From contig CAZNTX010000064.1 in the NCBI GenBank assembly GCA_964576075.1, forward strand, positions 1 through 23,153: a stretch of 23,153 nt of DNA. Direction: 5' to 3'. Source of the stretch: Thermohalobaculum sp964576075. GTDB lineage: Bacteria; Pseudomonadota; Alphaproteobacteria; Rhodobacterales; Rhodobacteraceae. Shown piece after piece: positions 7,191-14,890 of the stretch. Position 1 is the stretch's first letter. Every line of letters starts with the position of its first letter. The position numbers and the translations under genes were made by a program. The notes under the pieces were generated by a model. It saw only the letters and a program-made list of their open reading frames with translations, had not been told where the DNA came from and did no database searches.

Positions 7191-7891
7191 ACGGTCAGTC
7201 CAACGGAAGCGAGAAGCGACGGCCCCCAGACGAGTGCGGCGACGAGCAGCACGACGGTGAGGACGGAGAACGCGATGAAGACGGGCGAGGTGCGCGGGAA
7301 GCGATGCGCCTCGGCGACGCCGGCGGCGAGGAAGAAGACGAAGGCCACGAGGCCGATGAGCTGCGGCGGCCAAGCGAGAATCGGCTCGGCGAAGACCGGC
7401 GCGAAGGGTTCGAGATGGGCGAAGCCCGCCCCGATCAGCGCGCCGAGGATGCCGACGGGCGCGGCGACGAGCGCCGCCCAGAACACGCCCGTCCGCGTGT
7501 CCTTCCAGCTCCCGTCCCCGCCGAAGAGCCGCGCGACGATGCAGACGAGGGCGGAGAAGAGATAGAGCGTGATCGTGCGCAAGAGCAGCGCGCCGACCAG
7601 CAGCACGCCGAGCTGCGCCGGGACGGGCAGGGCGCGCTCCACCGCCTCGCCCGGCGTCACCACGAAGGAGACGCCGCGGGAGAGGAAGAACAGCACGTCC
7701 GAGAGGAGCACGAAGAAAAGCAACCTCGGCTCGGAGGGGTTTTCCTCGATCAGCGCGCGGGTCGTGCGGCGCATGTCGCGATAGGACAGGCGAATGCGTG
7801 CCCAGATCGACATGCCGGTGAGCGGCTCCAGCGGTTGCTGGACGTCCTCGAGGTGCACCTCGGGGAGGTCGTCGGCGGTCTCGCTCGTCAT
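7187..7891 (-). CDS. Yip1-family membrane protein, second in the suf operon
   Basis: A 234-residue membrane protein with a longer acidic cytosolic N-terminus (about residues 1-50), the segment RDMRRTTRALIEENPSEPRL, then about five transmembrane stretches. The shared motif FGGDGSWKDTRTGVFWAAL followed by AAPVG lies in the middle and AEAHRFPRT near the end; both recur in the flanking paralogues. The ATG at 7891 has only a weak GGGG upstream. A 200-base spacer separates it from the first Yip1 gene, the largest gap in the operon, so it may have its own promoter. Its stop overlaps the next gene's GTG start. No enzymatic motif is visible. Confidence 0.8.
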   Translation of the reverse strand: MTSETADDLPEVHLEDVQQPLEPLTGMSIWARIRLSYRDMRRTTRALIEENPSEPRLLFFVLLSDVLFFLSRGVSFVVTPGEAVERALPVPAQLGVLLVGALLLRTITLYLFSALVCIVARLFGGDGSWKDTRTGVFWAALVAAPVGILGALIGAGFAHLEPFAPVFAEPILAWPPQLIGLVAFVFFLAAGVAEAHRFPRTSPVFIAFSVLTVVLLVAALVWGPSLLASVGLTV

Positions 7892-8091
7892 GCGGGCCCC
7901 GGTGTTCCGTGAGTTGCAGGATGTCGGATGAACACGCGCCGACGGGACGCACCACCGATATTCTATCTGCCCCGCCGCAAACCTGCCGCGAGATTACACG
8001 AAGGCAGGCCAGGGTCACAACCATTTCTCCCGTGTCCTGCCGAAGTCCCGTGGCGAGACCCCGGCGAGAGTGTGGCGAATTCCGGGCGCGC
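7892..8091 (-). other. 200-base spacer inside the suf operon, possible internal promoter
   Basis: No convincing gene is seen here on either strand. The stretch is less GC-rich than its surroundings. Minus-strand promoter-like elements are TTGTGA (8020-8015) with TAATCT (7996-7991) 18 bases on, and an isolated -10-like TAGAAT (7965-7960) that lacks a good -35. Either could drive the two Yip1 genes and sufS separately from the upstream operon. No strong hairpin was found after the first Yip1 gene. Confidence 0.3.
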
Positions 8092-8697
8092 TCACGCCGC
8101 CTGCGCGAGCAGCAGCGTGCCGCCGAGGAAGGTCAGGATCACCAGCGCGATGACGGCGAGCACGGTCCAGGTCCGCGCGAAGCCGTGCGCCTCGGCGAAG
8201 CAATGCGCCATGGCATAGGCGAAGGCGATGCCCCCGACCTGCCCGATCGCATTGGCACCCTGCTCGCCGATCTGCGGCGCGAGGCCGATGCCGACGAGCG
8301 TCGCCGCGAGCGCCACCGGCGCGGTGACGAGGGCGGCCCAGGCCGTCGCCGCGCGGCTTTCGTAGCCGCCGCCGCGGCCGCCGAAGGCCCGCGCGAGCCC
8401 GTGCCCGACGATCGCCACGAGATAGAGCGCGAGGCTGCGGAAGATCAGCGCCCCCGCGAAGGCCGCGCCTACCCGGCTGACGAGCTCCCCCTCGGAATAC
8501 CCCGCCGTCTGCGGCGCGAGCCAGAGCCGGGCGAGCTCCCCGAGGAAGTGCAAGCCCCCCGAGATCAGGATGAAGACGAACAACGTCGACTCGCTCGGCC
8601 GATCCTCCAGCAGCCGGCGCATCGACCCGCGCATGCCGGCCCACGCCCCGAGCGCCCGGAGCGTGAGCCCCTGTCCGACCGTCCCCCCCTCGGCCAC
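8092..8697 (-). CDS. Yip1-family membrane protein, first in the suf operon
   Basis: A 201-residue membrane protein. The GTG start at 8697 lies 3 bases beyond the sufD stop (TGA ACC GTG), so translation is probably coupled. A short N-terminus with MRGSMRRLLEDRPSEST precedes about five hydrophobic segments. FGGRGGGYESRAATAWAAL and AEAHGFART correspond to motifs at the same places in the two downstream paralogues. It is closer to the second copy (both have RP/NPSE before the first membrane segment) than to the third. Function is unknown; the position directly after sufD is the main clue. Confidence 0.8.
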   Translation of the reverse strand: MAEGGTVGQGLTLRALGAWAGMRGSMRRLLEDRPSESTLFVFILISGGLHFLGELARLWLAPQTAGYSEGELVSRVGAAFAGALIFRSLALYLVAIVGHGLARAFGGRGGGYESRAATAWAALVTAPVALAATLVGIGLAPQIGEQGANAIGQVGGIAFAYAMAHCFAEAHGFARTWTVLAVIALVILTFLGGTLLLAQAA

Positions 8698-8700
8698 GGT

Positions 8701-9981
8701 TCAACTCCGCCGGCGCATCCAGGCCGCGACCTGCCCGCGCATGATCTCCGCGAGGTCCTCGTCCTCGATCTCAAGGATCGCCTCCTCGACGAAGGAGGCC
8801 ACCAGCATCGCCTCCGCCTCGCCCCGGGGAATGCCGCGGGACATCAGGTAGAAGAGCGCCGTCTCGTCGAGCGCGCCGGTGGTCGAGCCGTGGCTGCAGG
8901 CGACGTCGTCGGCATAGATCTCGAGCTCGGGCTTGGCGGAGAACTCCGCCCCCTCCGCGAGCAGCACCGATTGCGAGATCTGGTAGCCGTCGGTCTTCTG
9001 CGCGCCGGGGCGGACGAAGATCTTGCCCTGGAAGATCGCATGCGCGGTGTCGTCGAGCACCTGCTTGAAGACCTGCCGGCTCTCGCAGCGCTCCGCCCCG
9101 TGGGTGACGAAGACGGTGTTGTCGATATGGCTGTCGCCCCGGCCGAGGACGGCGCCGGCGATGTGGCCGGTCGCGTCGTCGCCCGCGAACTCCATGACGA
9201 TCTCGTTGCGGGTGAGCCGGCCGTCCGCGGTCAGCGTGAAGGTCTTGAAGGCCGCGCCCTCGCCGATCCGGGCGAAGACATGGGAGGCGGTCGCCTGCGC
9301 GGGATCCTCCTGCAGGCGGATATGGCGGAAGCGCGCGCCGGGGGCGAGATCGACTTCCAGCGCGGTGTTCCCCGCCTCGCCCGATTCGAGGAGGGTCAGG
9401 CTCGCCCCCGCCTCGACCTTGACGAGATGGCGGAGGAGCGCCGCCCCCTCGCCGATGCGCGTCGAGCGGATATGCACGGGCGTCGCCACCTCGCCGGTCG
9501 CGTGGAGCGCGAGGCCCTGCGTGGCGGCGGCGGTGTTGAGGCTCGCCAGCGGGCGGGCGACCTTCTCCTGCCCCGCCTCCTCGAGCCGGCCGAAGACCTC
9601 GCGCGCCCAGGTGATGTCGGCCGCGAGCGCCTCGGCGAGGGGCTCGGCGGAGAGGCCGTCCTGCGCCGCGTCCTCCGAGAGATCGGGGCGCAACCGGCCA
9701 TTGACGAACTGCACCATGCGCGCAGCGATCCCGGGGAAGACCTCCGCCGCGGGGCCGGGCTCGGCGGCCTCGGCGGGGGCGAGCGGGGCGGTCAGCGCCC
9801 CGGGCTCGGTGTATTTCCAGTATTCGTCGCGCTTGATCGGCGCGCCGGCCTCGAGCAGACGCGCCCGGGCGCGGGCGCGCGCCTCGCGGGCCCAGCCCGC
9901 CTCCGCCTCCGGAAGCGGCAGGGCGCCGAGGAGCGCCTCAGCCAGCCGCCGCTTGTCGTCTCTCTGCTTCTCCGTGAGCAT
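8701..9981 (-). CDS. sufD: Fe-S cluster assembly protein SufD
   Basis: A 426-residue component of the SufBC2D scaffold complex, in which SufD pairs with SufB and binds one SufC. The variable N-terminal helical part (about 1-130) is followed by a beta-helix core and the diagnostic C-terminal stretch: GDSHIDNTVFVTHGAERCES, GKIFVRPGAQKTDG, and AKPELEIYADDVACSHGST with His364, corresponding to the functional His360 of E. coli SufD. The last 60 residues match the usual helical tail with SRGIPRGEAEAML. Spacing to sufC is 12 bases and to the next gene 3 bases. By family knowledge it acts in cluster build-up and iron handling on the scaffold. The start ATG at 9981 (MLTEKQRDDKRR) gives normal length. 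Confidence 0.94.
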   Translation of the reverse strand: MLTEKQRDDKRRLAEALLGALPLPEAEAGWAREARARARARLLEAGAPIKRDEYWKYTEPGALTAPLAPAEAAEPGPAAEVFPGIAARMVQFVNGRLRPDLSEDAAQDGLSAEPLAEALAADITWAREVFGRLEEAGQEKVARPLASLNTAAATQGLALHATGEVATPVHIRSTRIGEGAALLRHLVKVEAGASLTLLESGEAGNTALEVDLAPGARFRHIRLQEDPAQATASHVFARIGEGAAFKTFTLTADGRLTRNEIVMEFAGDDATGHIAGAVLGRGDSHIDNTVFVTHGAERCESRQVFKQVLDDTAHAIFQGKIFVRPGAQKTDGYQISQSVLLAEGAEFSAKPELEIYADDVACSHGSTTGALDETALFYLMSRGIPRGEAEAMLVASFVEEAILEIEDEDLAEIMRGQVAAWMRRRS

Positions 9982-9993
9982 CGCCGTCCCCGC

Positions 9994-10749
<756 letters not shown>

Positions 10750-11212
10750 CCGTCTCTCCTCTCGCTTCCGTCGCGGGCGGCGCGGTGGCCGCCTCCTGAT
10801 CCTTGCGCGCCGCCCGCCCCGCAGGCTGGACCGGCGCGGGCTCGGCGGCCTCCTCGCGGATGACGCGCGCCATGCCCACCATCTCGAGCGCGATCTCTCC
10901 CCGGCAGGTCGGGAATCGCTCCGCCAAGGCGGCGTTGAAGCGGCGGCACACCACGCGCGCCACCGCCTGGCGGATCATCGGGTCCCGGTCGATCCGGTCG
11001 ATCCGGGACAGCGCTTCCGCCACCGCCTCGCCGATCTCCTGGCTCACGGGGCTTTCCCCGAGGCCGGTTTCCTCCAGTTTCTCAGACGCTTCCGCGCCGA
11101 TGCTCAACATCTCCGCCATGGGTGCTCCGCCACTCTCCCGGCGCGCCCGGTGCGCGCCGCATCGCGGGGGAGCATGGGGGCGAACCCCTTACCGACGGAT
11201 TAACCCTGTCCC

Positions 11213-11533
11213 TCAACCCTCTCGTGCAAGGGCGACCGCAGTGCCCGAGGCCGACACCATCAGCATCGAATTGATCACCTCGTAGTCGAGATCGATCCCC
11301 ACCACCGCATCCGCCCCGAGCGCCTTGGCCCGCTCCGTCATCTCGGCGAGCGCGGTCTCCCGCGCCTTCGCGAGCTCTTCCTCGTAAGCCTTGGATCGGC
11401 CGCCGAAAATATCGGTCACGCTCGCGAAGACGTCCTTGAAGACATTGGCGCCGAGGATCGCCTCGCCGCAGACGATGCCGCGATACTCCGCGATCCGCCG
11501 GCCCTCGACGCTCTGGGTCGTGGTGACGATCAT
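11213..11533 (-). CDS. YbjQ / UPF0145 family protein in the suf operon
   Basis: A 106-residue protein that matches the UPF0145 (YbjQ) family over its full length: MIVTTTQSVEGRRIAEYRGI, GEAILGANVFKD, DIFGGRSKAYEEEL at 41-54, and GADAVVGIDLDYEVI at 73-87. The family is annotated as a heavy-metal-binding domain and forms pentameric rings in known structures, but its biochemical role is unclear. The ATG lies 4 bases after the sufB stop (TGA CGCG ATG), so it is almost surely co-translated with sufB. It contains one cysteine, Cys22. A longer upstream reading frame is rejected because it overlaps sufB. Location between sufB and the rest of the scaffold genes suggests, but does not show, a link to metal handling in Fe-S assembly. 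Confidence 0.85.
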   Translation of the reverse strand: MIVTTTQSVEGRRIAEYRGIVCGEAILGANVFKDVFASVTDIFGGRSKAYEEELAKARETALAEMTERAKALGADAVVGIDLDYEVINSMLMVSASGTAVALAREG

Positions 11534-11537
11534 CGCG

Positions 11538-13073
11538 TCAGCCCACCGAGCCCTCGAGGCTGATCGCCACGAGCTTCTGCGCCTCGACGGCGAACTCCAT
11601 CGGCAGCTCCTGCAGCACCTCCTTGCAGAAGCCGTTGACGATGAGCGCCACCGCTTCTTCCTCGTCGAGCCCACGGGACTGGGCGTAGAAGAGCTGGTCC
11701 TCGTCGACTTTCGAGGTCGTCGCCTCGTGCTCGGCCTTCGACGTGGTGTTCTTCACGTTGATGTAGGGCACCGTATGCGCGCCGCAGTCCGACCCGATGA
11801 GGAGCGAGTCGCACTGGGTGAAGTTGCGGCTGCCCGCGGCCCGCTTGTGGATGTCGACGAGCCCGCGATAGGTGTTCTGCGCCCGGCCGGCCGAAATCCC
11901 CTTCGAGACGATGCGGGACTTCGTGTTGCGGCCGAGGTGGATCATCTTGGTCCCGGTGTCGGCCTGCTGGGCGTTGTTGGCGATGGCGATGGAGTAGAAC
12001 TCGCCCTGGCTGTCGTCGCCGCGCAGGATGCAGGACGGATACTTCCAGGTGATGGCCGAGCCCGTTTCGACCTGGGTCCAGGACACCTTGGAGCGCGCGC
12101 CGCGGCAGTCCGCCCGCTTGGTCACGAAGTTGTAGATGCCGCCGCGGCCCTCTTCGTCGCCCGGATACCAGTTCTGGACGGTCGAATACTTGATCTCCGC
12201 ATCCTCGAGCGCGATCAGCTCGACGCAAGCCGCATGCAGCTGGTTCTCGTCGCGCATCGGCGCGGTGCAGCCTTCCAGATAGGAGACGTAGGACCCCTTG
12301 TCCGCGATGATCAGCGTGCGCTCGAACTGGCCCGTGTTCTCGGCGTTGATCCGGAAATAGGTGCTGAGCTCCATCGGGCAGCGCACCCCCGGCGGCACGT
12401 AGACGAACGAGCCGTCGGAGAACACCGCCGCGTTGAGCGTGGCGAACTTGTTGTCCGTATTGGGGATCACCGTGCCGAGATACTTCTTCACGAGCTCCGG
12501 GTGCTCCTGCAGCGCCTCGGAGATCGAGCAGAAGATGATGCCGTGCTTGGCGAGTTCGTCCTTGAAGGTGGTGCCGACGGAGACCGAATCGAACACCGCA
12601 TCCACGGCGACCTTGCGCATCTCGCCGTCGCGGCCCTCCGCGGGTGCCATGTTCTCCGCGCCCTCGACGCCCGCGAGGATCATCTGCTCGCGAAGCGGGA
12701 TGCCGAGCTTCTCGTAGGTCTCGAGCAGCTTCGGGTCCACCTCGTCCAGCGACTTCGGCTTCTCCTTGAAGGATTTCGGCTGCGCGTAGTAATACTGCTC
12801 CTGATAGTCGATCGGCTTGATCTCGAGCAGCGCCCAGTCCGGCTCCGGCTGGTCGAGCCACCGGCGATAGGCCGCGAGGCGCCACTCGAGCATCCACTCG
12901 GGCTCGTTCTTCTTGGCGGAAATCAGCCGCACGATGTCTTCGTTCAGGCCCTTGGGCGCATACTCGGTTTCGACTTCGGTTTCCCAACCGTGCTTGTACT
13001 TGCCCATCGACTTGACCGCTTCGACGGTCTCCTGGTCGACGCCTTCCTTCACATCAACATCGAGCGCGGTCAT
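11538..13073 (-). CDS. sufB: Fe-S cluster assembly scaffold SufB
   Basis: A 511-residue scaffold subunit on which the nascent cluster is built. Recognisable segments are GKYKHGWETEVETEYAPKGL near the start, VPPGVRCPMELSTYFRIN (226-243), YLEGCTAP (265-272), and the catalytic C-terminal core NFTQCDSLLIG with Cys421 and AEHEATTSKVDEDQ with Glu450. These lie exactly 16 residues after E. coli SufB Cys405 and Glu434, in line with the 16-residue difference in total length. The N-terminal region carries no CxxCxxxC motif. It is third in the operon, 21 bases after the IscS-like gene; the ybjQ-like gene follows after 4 bases. Identification is secure. Confidence 0.97.
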   Translation of the reverse strand: MTALDVDVKEGVDQETVEAVKSMGKYKHGWETEVETEYAPKGLNEDIVRLISAKKNEPEWMLEWRLAAYRRWLDQPEPDWALLEIKPIDYQEQYYYAQPKSFKEKPKSLDEVDPKLLETYEKLGIPLREQMILAGVEGAENMAPAEGRDGEMRKVAVDAVFDSVSVGTTFKDELAKHGIIFCSISEALQEHPELVKKYLGTVIPNTDNKFATLNAAVFSDGSFVYVPPGVRCPMELSTYFRINAENTGQFERTLIIADKGSYVSYLEGCTAPMRDENQLHAACVELIALEDAEIKYSTVQNWYPGDEEGRGGIYNFVTKRADCRGARSKVSWTQVETGSAITWKYPSCILRGDDSQGEFYSIAIANNAQQADTGTKMIHLGRNTKSRIVSKGISAGRAQNTYRGLVDIHKRAAGSRNFTQCDSLLIGSDCGAHTVPYINVKNTTSKAEHEATTSKVDEDQLFYAQSRGLDEEEAVALIVNGFCKEVLQELPMEFAVEAQKLVAISLEGSVG

Positions 13074-13094
13074 CAGCCTCTCCTCTTGGTCGTC

Positions 13095-14198
13095 TCAGGC
13101 CGCGCGGGCGCGGCGTTTCTCGTGGGCGGCCGTCCAGGCCTCGGCGAAGGCAAGAACCTCCGCCTCCGTGGTCGTCGGGCCGAGCGAGACGCGGATCGCG
13201 GATCCGGCGGTCTCGGCGTCGTATCCCATCGCGCGGAGCACCCGGCTCTCCTGCGTCTTGCCCGAGCTGCAAGCGCTGCCCGCGCTCACGGCGAAACCCG
13301 CGAGATCCATTTGCATCACCTGCGTCTCCCCCCGCCATCCCGGGGCCGCGAAGCAGGCGGTGTTGGGCAACCGGGGGCATTCCTGACCGAAAAAGATGGT
13401 CTCTGGCGCGGCCTCGGCAAGGCGGTTCTCTAGAATATTTCTAATCTGCTCGACGCGCTCCCAGACGCCCGCTGCGACGTCCCGCGCCGCCGCCTCGGCC
13501 GCCGCGCCGAAGCCCGCGATTCCGATGGCGTTTTCCGTTCCGGAGCGCCGCCCGCCCTCCTGTCCGCCGCCGAGCTGGAGCGGGGAAATCTCCACGCCGC
13601 CGCGGACATAGAGCGCGCCGACCCCCGCCGGCCCGCCGAGCTTGTGTGCCGAGAGGATGGCGAAATCCGCCCCGAGGGCCGGCAGATCGAGCGGGAGGCG
13701 CCCGGCATGCTGCACGGCGTCGAGGAACAGCCATCCGGCCCGGCGCGCGCCGTAGATCCAGCCCGCCGCGTCGCGCTCCGGCCGCGTGAGCCGCCCGGTC
13801 TCGCCGCAGGCGAGGCCCATGGCGAGCGTGTGGCGGCCGGGCGTGGGATCGGCCTCGACGGGGCCGAGATCGAGATGCGCCCAGAGGCAGTCATGGGCGC
13901 AAGGATCGACCATCACGCCGTGGCAGTCGGGCAGGCTGCGCAGGAGCCCCGCGCCCTCGGTCGCGCCCGAGGTGAAGACGATCTTCTCCGGGGCGCAGCC
14001 GGCGAGGGCCGCGACCTGCGCCCGCGCCCGCTCGATCCGCGCGCGGGCCGCCCGGCCCTCGGCATGGACGGAGGAGGGATTGCCGACCGCCTCCATCGCC
14101 TCGCCCATCGCCGCCCGCGCCTCCGCACGCAGCGGCGCCGTCGCGTTCCAGTCGAGATAGATCCGGCCGCCCGCGGCCGGGCCGGCCCGCCCGGTCAC
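13095..14198 (-). CDS. iscS: Compact group I cysteine desulfurase (IscS/NifS-like)
   Basis: A 367-residue PLP enzyme releasing sulfur from cysteine. Visible are YLDWNATAPLR (14-24), GNPSSVHAEGR (39-49), PLP residues Asp160 and Gln163 in LDAVQHAGRLPLDL, PLP-Lys186 in SAHKLGGPAGVGALY, RRSGTEN (217-223) and catalytic Cys310 in SAGSACSSGK, the group I type. It is shorter than E. coli IscS (404), with the loss between the SGATE box (77-81) and Asp160. The usual ATEANN and NNEIG-type motifs read ATEGAG and CGETG, so an Asn that contacts PLP in IscS appears missing. I chose the GTG at 14198 because GGAGG (14208-14204) sits 5 bases upstream; a GTG at 14240 would place a spacer hairpin in coding sequence. 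It follows iscR and is 21 bases before sufB. Confidence 0.87.
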   Translation of the reverse strand: MTGRAGPAAGGRIYLDWNATAPLRAEARAAMGEAMEAVGNPSSVHAEGRAARARIERARAQVAALAGCAPEKIVFTSGATEGAGLLRSLPDCHGVMVDPCAHDCLWAHLDLGPVEADPTPGRHTLAMGLACGETGRLTRPERDAAGWIYGARRAGWLFLDAVQHAGRLPLDLPALGADFAILSAHKLGGPAGVGALYVRGGVEISPLQLGGGQEGGRRSGTENAIGIAGFGAAAEAAARDVAAGVWERVEQIRNILENRLAEAAPETIFFGQECPRLPNTACFAAPGWRGETQVMQMDLAGFAVSAGSACSSGKTQESRVLRAMGYDAETAGSAIRVSLGPTTTEAEVLAFAEAWTAAHEKRRARAA

Positions 14199-14209
14199 GG
14201 GCCCCTCCG

Positions 14210-14258
14210 GCGGCGGGAGAGGGCGCCCGCCGCGAACCACAGCGGGCCGCGAGGCCCG
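14210..14258 (-). promoter_or_regulatory. Two hairpins in the iscR-iscS spacer
   Basis: The 82-base spacer holds two perfect inverted repeats. CGGGCC / GGCCCG (14243-14248 and 14253-14258) has a 4-base loop. GCGGCGGG / CCCGCCGC (14210-14217 and 14226-14233) has an 8-base loop and ends directly next to the iscS Shine-Dalgarno sequence at 14204-14208. They could limit iscS translation, stabilise the iscR message after processing, or act as a partial terminator. Function is inferred from position only. Confidence 0.45.
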
Positions 14259-14280
14259 GGGAGAGGCGCCGACGCCGCCG

Positions 14281-14769
14281 TCATGCCCGGGCCGGCTCCT
14301 GGGCGTCCTCCTCGATGAAGGCGGCGAAATCCGGCACTGCGGGGCAGGGCGTCATCCGCTCGGCCACCACGTCGCGGATGCTGACCTGGCTGAGAAAGAC
14401 ATGGACATGCGCCGAAAGCTGCTCCCAGAGCGCATGGGTGAGGCAGGCCTCCTTCGACTTGCCGCAGCCGAGGCCCTCCTCGTATTTCCCGTCGCAGCCC
14501 ATGGCGTTCAGCCGCTCGTCGACGGCGGTCATCACCTCGGAGACGCGGATCTCCTCGGCGGGACGCGCGAGGTGGTAGCCGCCGCCGGGGCCGCGGATCG
14601 AGGTGACGAGCCCCGCCCGGCGCAGCCGCACGAAGAGCTGCTCGAGATAGGCGAGCGAGATGTCCTGACGCTCGGAGATCTCGCCGAGCGCGACCGGGCC
14701 GTCATCGCCGTGGAGCGCGATATCGGCCAGCGCGGTCACCGCATAGCGGCCTTTGGTGCTGAGCTTCAT
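14281..14769 (-). CDS. iscR: Rrf2-family Fe-S-sensing regulator IscR
   Basis: A 162-residue DNA-binding regulator. The N-terminal winged helix-turn-helix (MKLSTKGRYAVTALADIALH, then ISLAYLEQLFVRLRRAGLV and the wing GPGGGYHLAR) is typical of the Rrf2 family. Three cysteines, Cys92, Cys102 and Cys109, followed by His112 in CLTHALW, match the cluster ligands of E. coli IscR (Cys92, Cys98, Cys104, His107) but with wider spacing (x9, x6). It should bind a [2Fe-2S] cluster and adjust the operon to Fe-S demand. The ATG at 14769 gives the family-standard MKLSTKG start; a GTG three codons upstream is the alternative. As first gene of the operon it is probably autoregulated. R. sphaeroides IscR is reported to lack most of these cysteines, so this one is of the more classical type. 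Confidence 0.94.
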   Translation of the reverse strand: MKLSTKGRYAVTALADIALHGDDGPVALGEISERQDISLAYLEQLFVRLRRAGLVTSIRGPGGGYHLARPAEEIRVSEVMTAVDERLNAMGCDGKYEEGLGCGKSKEACLTHALWEQLSAHVHVFLSQVSIRDVVAERMTPCPAVPDFAAFIEEDAQEPARA

Positions 14770-14815
14770 GGTCGCCACCCCCGGGGCCTCGCGCGCCGTG
14801 CCGGCGCGGCAAAAG

Positions 14816-14842
14816 TTGACCTTGACAGGCGAAGGCTCTAAC
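14816..14842 (+). promoter_or_regulatory. Candidate promoter of the alpha/beta hydrolase gene
   Basis: TTGACCT (14816-14822), a 12-base spacer and GCTCTAAC (14835-14842) resemble the alphaproteobacterial housekeeping pattern TTGACGS-N10-14-GCTANAWC known from Caulobacter, with one mismatch in the -10 element. Transcription would begin near 14850 and run rightward through the iscR promoter. Confidence 0.35.
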
Positions 14843-14872
14843 CCCTTCGCGCCGGCGGGGCAGAGGCCCGCC
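14829..14872. promoter_or_regulatory. Two perfect inverted repeats in the iscR leader
   Basis: GCGAAGG (14829-14835) and CCTTCGC (14844-14850) form a 7-bp dyad with an 8-base centre. GGCGGG (14854-14859) and CCCGCC (14867-14872) form a 6-bp dyad with a 7-base centre. Both lie between the predicted iscR transcription start and the iscR ATG, and the first overlaps the -10-like element of the opposite promoter. They may be leader hairpins or protein-binding dyads. Confidence 0.4.
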
Positions 14873-14873
14873 G

Positions 14874-14890
14874 TTTAGAATTGTTCTAGG
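14874..14890. promoter_or_regulatory. Irr (ICE-type) iron-control box
   Basis: The plus strand reads TTTAGAA-TTG-TTCTAGG. It matches the reported Irr-binding iron control element TTTAGAA-N3-TTCTAAA at all but the last two positions; TAGAA/TTCTA is a perfect dyad. It overlaps the -10 of the isc-suf promoter. Irr is a Fur-family, heme/iron-status regulator common in Rhizobiales and Rhodobacterales; repression by occlusion is inferred. Confidence 0.6.

Noticed and set aside
11391..13433. 680-codon plus-strand open frame opposite sufB
   Set aside because: SufB is unmistakable on the other strand; the antisense product has no family motifs.
14199..14240. Upstream GTG start for the IscS-like gene
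   Set aside because: It adds a Pro/Gly/Arg-rich extension encoded by the spacer hairpin; the GTG at 14198 has a much better ribosome site and gives a family-like N-terminus.
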